The translations under genes were made by a program, and so were the position numbers. 64,000 nucleotides of DNA. Source: Branchiostoma floridae. Its lineage: Eukaryota; Chordata; Leptocardii; Amphioxiformes; Branchiostomatidae. The notes beneath the pieces are model-generated. The model made no database searches. It worked only from the letters and a program-made list of their open reading frames with translations, and was not told the DNA's origin. Location: NCBI RefSeq assembly GCF_000003815.2, contig NC_049990.1:20534015-20598014 (forward strand), read 5' to 3'. This document shows, in pieces, positions 58,801-64,000 of the stretch. Positions within the stretch are counted from its first letter, which is position 1. Each line of letters starts with the position of its first letter.

Positions 58801-61674
58801 GGCACTTACGTGGGATCACAGTGAGCAGCAGTGATGACCCAGTTCTCGTTCACAATAGAACCACCGCAGTAGTGCCAGCCTGTAGAAGTCTGGGAAAATT
58901 ATGAGAAAATATGTGTATTCTAAAGTCTGTAACCAGTCACTGTCACCAATGAGGTCCTATCTTTATCTCAAGGTAGATCATCAAGGTAGCATAGACCAAA
59001 AGTACTCTTTCTACTTTATTCTGTTTTCTCGATTCATCTAAATTTCAAGAATAGATCAGACTGTGTTCAAATTAATAAATCTAGTAATTGATAGCTTGTA
59101 GAAAGATTTGAACCTGCAATCCTCATGTTCACATAAAGAATCCCACTCACTATACAGAAATGGGATCAGTTTATTATCCAGTGCCCTCAAAGAAGTCAAA
59201 TCCCTCAATAGTAAAGTTGTGTCTTTAAGTTGATGAAGCATTTATGATTCAGTATGTGCTCCGTTACTTAAAATTTACTTAGATGCTCAATACTGTAGTG
59301 TACACACGATGAACTGTCAGGCATGCATATGATTTTGCAAATCAATATTTGTTTGTTTGTTTATTGAGAGTCACCACGTTATTGAAAGGATTGATGTAAC
59401 AAATGTCTATCATCCATTCAAGGTGTCAACCTGGAGACCAGACTGTAAGGTTTTATCCACTTACACCGGGAAGAAACCCTACTCTTTTCGATACAAGTGA
59501 TATATATATATAGCTGTCCTCAAACACGTGCACTGGACGTCTATCTAATGTCCTTACCGAGGGAAGGCCCTAACCGAAGCTAGGTGCTCTTTTACACCGT
59601 GTGAAGTGAGGAAAGTCGTGTAAAGTGGGCTTGAGAAGGACACAAGGTTATCATCAAATTTCTCACACCTGAAGAGACACCTGCCAGGGCCAGCTGTGGG
59701 GGGTGGCGTCGTCTCCGTTCACGATGCGTCCCTCAGCCTGATCGTACCTCAGCATCTCCGAGCTGCGGGGCTGGATGGCAGGGGTTCCGCACGAGCCTGC
59801 GAAGGAGAACGGGCAGGTAGATTGTGAAAAGTGGACAGATGTGCGATTAATTTACGATGAAGATAGAGATTTGCTGAACTAAAATCCCATTCTAGTCATG
59901 AATGAAGTACCTCCTACCCCCGTAAATAGTTTCATCGGGTTGATACGTCACTGAAAAAAAAAAGAGTCGCATTTTTTCCACAACCCCTTCGTTTCGGTGG
60001 CCGTCTTTCATCTTCCTCAGGGGGTCTTTCGTACTGCAGCTATAGGTGGCGCTGCTTACAGATGCAGTCACAAACGTAAAATATTTACATATTTACAGTG
60101 ATTATTCTATGCGATGTTTACATTGCGGTCACAAAACGGTCTGAAATGTTGACGTGAACTCACCAGGAGCGTAGGTGGGAGGGGGCAGTGTGGTGGTGGT
60201 GATGATTTCACCTCCGCGGCTGAACGAGAGGGAGAACCCGGAAGCTGCGACGCTGTAGTCCGAAGTGAATTCGATGGTAACCGCCGATCGGGTGGCGATG
60301 TTGGCCGGCCTGTTAGTACCACAGTACTCACCTAAAGCAACAGAAATGTTGGTCATTGGTGACGCCTCAGGGGCGGGGTAATTTTTCATTCTTAGACTAC
60401 TATTGTCTGCAAGAAACAATAGTATAGTGCATTTGGTGAATGAATGAATTCACATGACTTTCATTAATTAGCCTCATTACCCAAATATTGGGTACCTACT
60501 GCAAATACACCAGATATTATCAATATCATAATTATTATACAATACTCGAAGACGTACCAACACGAACGCCTCCGTCGTACACAGTAACGGTGTCGTAGCA
60601 GCTGCCGGTCCAGGAGCTCGCTGCCTCCAGCTGGAAGCTGTTGAAGGTGATTTGCAGCAGCTGGCCGTTAGCAGGGAAGCTGTACTCGCAGTTCAGGTCG
60701 TTGCCGTAGCTGTTGGGGTAGTTGGGAGAGGCCGCTGTGCCGCTGGAACCACTGAAAGTTCCGCCACAGCTTTGGGCTGGAAGTAAAACAAATTTCCATA
60801 ACTAGTACTTACTTTTACCAGTTGCGGCAGCATTGAAGTAACCAAGTGAGTTTCATCTTCTGTTGGGCGATACTTTAATCTGCAATTTTACTTGTGGCAG
60901 GTAATAAGATACGCCAAAAAGGAGTTACTCAAGTAATTGGGTATGTTATGGAAACGGCCAGACGCTTGAGATAGGTCATTGCGTCACTGACGAAATATAG
61001 TAGATACTATTTGAAACGTCTGCCCGTTCCTAAAATCATATCCAGTTGCTTGATATGGCGTTTACTTGTACTCTTCAGTTCAAGCAAATTTTGTGCTAAT
61101 CAACCCAAAAAACTTTTCCTTTTTGACCACCTTCCTTTACCTCCAATGAGTTTATGGTGCAAATACTTATTAAGAGACATATTAAGATCTTCTCATAAAG
61201 GCGAAAGGTAAGAGTATGAACAAAATACTACTATACAATGGTTAAGATATAACATATGAAGGAATATCAGTAGTGCTATTTAGAAGTAATTTCAATTAAA
61301 ATGGAAAAATTTACTCATAGTACTGCATGGGAATATGGGAATGATGAACATCAGAAAAGAAAGAGCGGATATGTTATCTCCTGAAAGTCCACGTTTTGGA
61401 CGCTTTTTGGATGGCATATATTTGCTAATTGATACACAAGTCATACTAGTATTTGCTGTGGGGGTTACTTGGTTTAAAGTTAATGCCATTGAACGGTACA
61501 GTAGAAATCAGAGTGTCTTTGATGCTCAGCCTTCCTTTCTAATGAATGACATGGTTCCAAATATGCGTACTGCCATCGTATAGACAGATGAAACAATTCA
61601 AGAAAGAAAATCCAAAGAAGAGACTTACCCTTAGCGTAGGACGCCAGAGAGAGGACACACAGAAACCAGATCAT
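55874..61674 (-). CDS. Secreted CUB-domain chymotrypsin-like serine protease (gene 2), 8 exons
   Basis: Exons are 61629-61674, 60558-60776, 60164-60331, 59669-59796, 58810-58889, 58314-58582, 57453-57592 and 55874-56035, in phase, 403 residues. The signal peptide [16 protein letters not shown] equals that of gene 1. Exons 2-3 form one CUB domain ([29 protein letters not shown], four Cys), ending in a Thr/Pro linker ([13 protein letters not shown]). The protease part starts SCGTPAIQP, is activated at R|IVNGDDA, and has His (ITAAHC), Asp (YDICLLKL) and Ser (CMGDSGGP). The residue at chymotrypsin position 189 is Thr, not Ser. Exon boundaries and phases from exon 4 on equal those of gene 1. CUB domains bind proteins or glycans, so this enzyme may be tethered to a matrix or substrate; that is inference. 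Confidence 0.93.
56094..56391. mobile_element. Long foldback transposon with 9-bp target duplication
   Basis: Arms of over 100 bp (TAACCTGGAATCCAGTCTAG on the left, its approximate inverse on the right) leave only a short centre. CCAGTACAG flanks both sides (56085-56093, 56392-56400). Length 298 bp. A 9-bp duplication with long inverted repeats fits a Mutator-like (MULE) non-autonomous element. It lies in the last intron of gene 2. Confidence 0.8.
57016..57419. mobile_element. Foldback element, AACAGGCGACAG ends, GAGT flanks
   Basis: AACAGGCGACAGTATAATTC and TCCGGAATTATACTG...CCTGTT are inverted, and the arms continue through TGATATATCAAAGGAT. The centre has repeated CAGAATTCTGG. GAGT is present on both sides (57012-57015, 57420-57423). 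About 404 bp, same intron as the element at 56094. Confidence 0.7.
57786..57960. repeat. GA/CAGA-rich purine tract
   Basis: About 175 bp of GAGAGACAGAGA in intron 6 of gene 2, like the tract at 42683. Arg/Glu- and Leu/Ser-rich frames over it are artefacts. Confidence 0.92.
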
Positions 61675-61745
61675 CTTGCCAGGACTCGCTCAACACGATG
61701 TAGAATCGGGATCCGAGTGATGAACGAACCTGGCATTGGTGCCTG

Positions 61746-61753
61746 TATTTATA
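61746..61753 (-). promoter_or_regulatory. TATA box of protease gene 2
   Basis: TATAAATA on the minus strand, 72 bases upstream of the ATG at 61674, the same spacing as in gene 1. Confidence 0.75.
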
Positions 61754-61799
61754 CAAAATATCAGGCAGTAACCCAGAGAACAACCCAGATGGTCGTGGT

Positions 61800-63170
61800 T
61801 AATGTGACGTTCAAGTTAGATTTATTAGATCCTGTGAGTTTTGAAGTGTTTGATTGTTTTAGCCAAGCTTGAAATAGCAGGATCTTATTTTAGCAGCACA
61901 GGTTTTGCATGTGTAACGTCAATGAAGAGTAGACATCCAGGTAATAAGATACTAGGTAACAGTTATTCGTGTAACTGATATAATATTTCAAATGTGTTGC
62001 TATTAATATTTTGGCAATCTATTGAGCTGAGGTTTCATAAACAAAAGACATCACGGAAAGCACTTGACTATCAAAATTGTAGTCATGTGAAAAAGCGGTT
62101 TATGCATGCACATGGGTCACTAATGTGAGTGAAAGCCCTGAAAAATCTCCGTTGACCTTGAAAATACTAACTTATTTTCTTCTTGTCACCATGTGACTTG
62201 TGACGTAAAACTTAAGCCTACTTACAACTGAAGAGTCTTCTACTGTGAGACGGGCAGATGGGAAAATGACCTTTATCAAAAAGTGCTGCCGGTATTGTAG
62301 CCCTTATCTTGCGAATACAACATACGGAGGGGCCAATAAGCTTATAAAACCCCTCGAAGTCTGGTTATTCAAGATACAGAAATGAGTGCGGTTTGCTTCT
62401 ACTTTCAAGGCCTTAATTAGGTTGATTGCCACTTCGATTTCGTCAATTCTTCCATCTGCGAAGGTTTTCCGAAAATATACTCTTGTTATATGCCAACGTT
62501 TCAGTAGTGGATGTACTGTTCCTGAATATCCAACTCACCCTTCATACTGAGAAGAGTCGGACGTAGTCACTTGAAGCGTGCGGGTACGCCCCGAAAGTCA
62601 TCGTACTACAGGCCTACAGTAAAGGGGTTTAACTCAACTCTTTATGTATTTACAATGTGTGCGTTATTTCTGATAACGAAACACTCGAGGAAGGGAGTTG
62701 TGTCTCGTGGTGTAAAAGTTGATAGAACCACCAAGGTACTTTTCTTACAATGAGATACACATGGGCGAAAAGACATGAAAGGCCAAGAAAACAAAAGACA
62801 AGAAAGCAAAGGTAAATAAAATTTAAAAAGTGCTTGAAAACGATTCAAAGACCTGGCTTCTACCAGTCTCCAGACATGCACGCTGACTTCAAATTATCAA
62901 TGAGTAACAGCTTATCAGTGACGATCTCTGTGTACACATGTTTGCCCTTCGTGGTACTCAAGTGTGGCAGTTACGATAACGCAGCGTTCAAACCTTTATG
63001 GCAGGAAAGCGATGTGGTTTACAGCACTTATACAGGGAAATTTCGACCACTCGAAACTTCAGAACCTTCCTTTCAGCGAGATGTGTATCAGATTGAGTCA
63101 GTTTTCTGAGTGTTTGGTATCAACTCAACCATCTGCCGTTTTTCCTAGTTCCAATGTTTAGATAAGATGA
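61800..63170. other. Intergenic region between divergent genes
   Basis: No exon recognised. 62140-62340 is similar to 53106-53250 upstream of gene 1. The rest is AT-rich with no clear repeat. As the genes on either side point away from each other, it should hold the regulatory sequence of both. Confidence 0.5.
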
Positions 63171-63177
63171 AAAATTG

Positions 63178-63186
63178 TATAAAAAG
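63178..63186 (+). promoter_or_regulatory. TATA box of the right-edge gene
   Basis: TATAAAAAG on the plus strand, 87 bases before the ATG at 63265, which predicts a start near 63208. Confidence 0.65.
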
Positions 63187-63264
63187 GGTGCTACGTGACT
63201 GCACGTTCACTCTGAAATCCTGATCAGTTTCCTGCCTGACAAGCTCATCGACATTGACTCCACG

Positions 63265-64000
63265 ATGCTGCGACTTCTTAGCCTTCTTGTGCTGGTGTCT
63301 TACACCACAGGTACGTACAGGCATTCTATTTTGTCATAGTTGTAAATCTATCTAAGGCTTGATGCAATGCTTTCGGCAAGTTGAAGTACTGCCACTACTA
63401 AAACATGGCGTCATAAACGCCAAATTTACATCCGATGTCAATGTTGAATTACAAGCAAGTCGTGAATGCGACAATAAGGGGGGAATTGTTCAAGTAAATG
63501 ATTATATAAATGATAAATTGGAAGGGCGTAAGTCTATATCGTAAGAACTTGCAACGGGTTGGGCACTTATGCTACCAATGCCAACGTGTTTCTACTCAAG
63601 GAACCTGACATTTTAAAAGCTCCTGGCCTCCTTCACAGACCTTTTTCACCGCTGGCTTTTGTTTTTTTGTGGGGGTGCTGATTCGCGATTTCAAACATGG
63701 GCCCAGGGACAACTTGGTGAAAACTCCCTCTCCATGCATTAGAGAACATTCACTCTTGTTGAACCAGTGCTCCCGACAAAAAGATAAATCCAGCGATAAT
63801 TGCTAGAAATCTGCGAATGACGATAAAAGCTTCTCAAAAGTATGTTTCCCTATAACTATTACTACAATCAAACCCTAAGCTTCAAGTATCTGACGTGCAT
63901 TGTTGTGGAAACATTTTCGCCGTAAAAATTGTCCTACTTTCAGCCCAAAGCTGTGGCGGAAATTTCCGTAAGACAATGAAAGTTGATTGGCACAAAATTT
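63265..64000 (+). CDS. Start of a secreted protein gene, probably CUB/protease family, cut by right edge
   Basis: Exon 1 (63265-63310) encodes the signal peptide MLRLLSLLVLVSYTTG up to donor G|GTACGT, phase 1 and 46 nt long, the same size and phase as the signal exons of genes 1 and 2. A good acceptor (CTACTTTCAG) at 63943 starts exon 2 with AQSCGGNF, the same opening as the CUB exon of gene 2 (AQSCGGTF). After that the reading is not CUB-like (RKTMKVDWHK), and a GTAAGA lies at 63968, so the exon may be short or the domain different. It points away from gene 2. Confidence 0.6.

Overview
This is a metazoan nuclear window, AT-rich, intron-rich and packed with short inverted-repeat transposons. 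The organism is probably an invertebrate chordate, most likely a lancelet (Branchiostoma). I infer that from the gene families, the intron-dense cohesin gene, the chymotrypsin/CUB genes and the MITE load; no species-diagnostic sequence was read. Two runs of N (30991-31090 and 47278-47721) are assembly gaps. Nearly every long open frame here is an exon fragment or chance reading of a repeat, so the genes were rebuilt from exons joined at GT/AG sites with phases checked.

Region 1 (about 1-36.5 kb, minus strand) is one large gene for the cohesin subunit STAG (SA/SCC3). I resolve 27 coding exons from the start codon at 23747 down to 329, about 1,139 codons. The last part of the C-terminus lies beyond the left edge. 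A CpG-rich block at about 35.5-36.5 kb, with E2F-like and CRE motifs and a good splice donor, is the best candidate promoter and 5' UTR exon. Introns carry several MITE families, a satellite of about 165 bp and duplicated splice donors.

Region 2 (38.0-42.0 kb, minus strand) is a five-exon, 315-residue PRD-class homeobox gene. It has an eh1-like N-terminal motif, a Q50 homeodomain split by introns in two places and an OAR-like C-terminal motif. A TATA box lies near 42.0 kb. Between 42 and 45.9 kb I see only repeats.

Region 3 (45.9-64.0 kb) is a secreted serine-protease cluster. Gene 1 (46079-51529, minus strand) is a 274-residue chymotrypsin-like zymogen. Gene 2 (55874-61674, minus strand) is a 403-residue paralogue with an extra N-terminal CUB domain and a Thr/Pro linker. 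They share nearly identical promoters, 5' UTRs, signal-peptide exons and intron phases, so they are a recent duplication. A third, divergently oriented secreted-protein gene starts at 63265 and runs off the right edge. The space between genes 1 and 2 holds pentanucleotide arrays, a non-LTR retrotransposon fragment with target-site duplications, MITEs and a tRNA-like sequence.

I found no CRISPR array, operon or clearly new multi-gene system. The most unusual signals are duplicated splice donors in STAG (one gives an in-frame 10-residue alternative), the CUB-plus/CUB-minus protease pair, and several foldback elements with readable target-site duplications.
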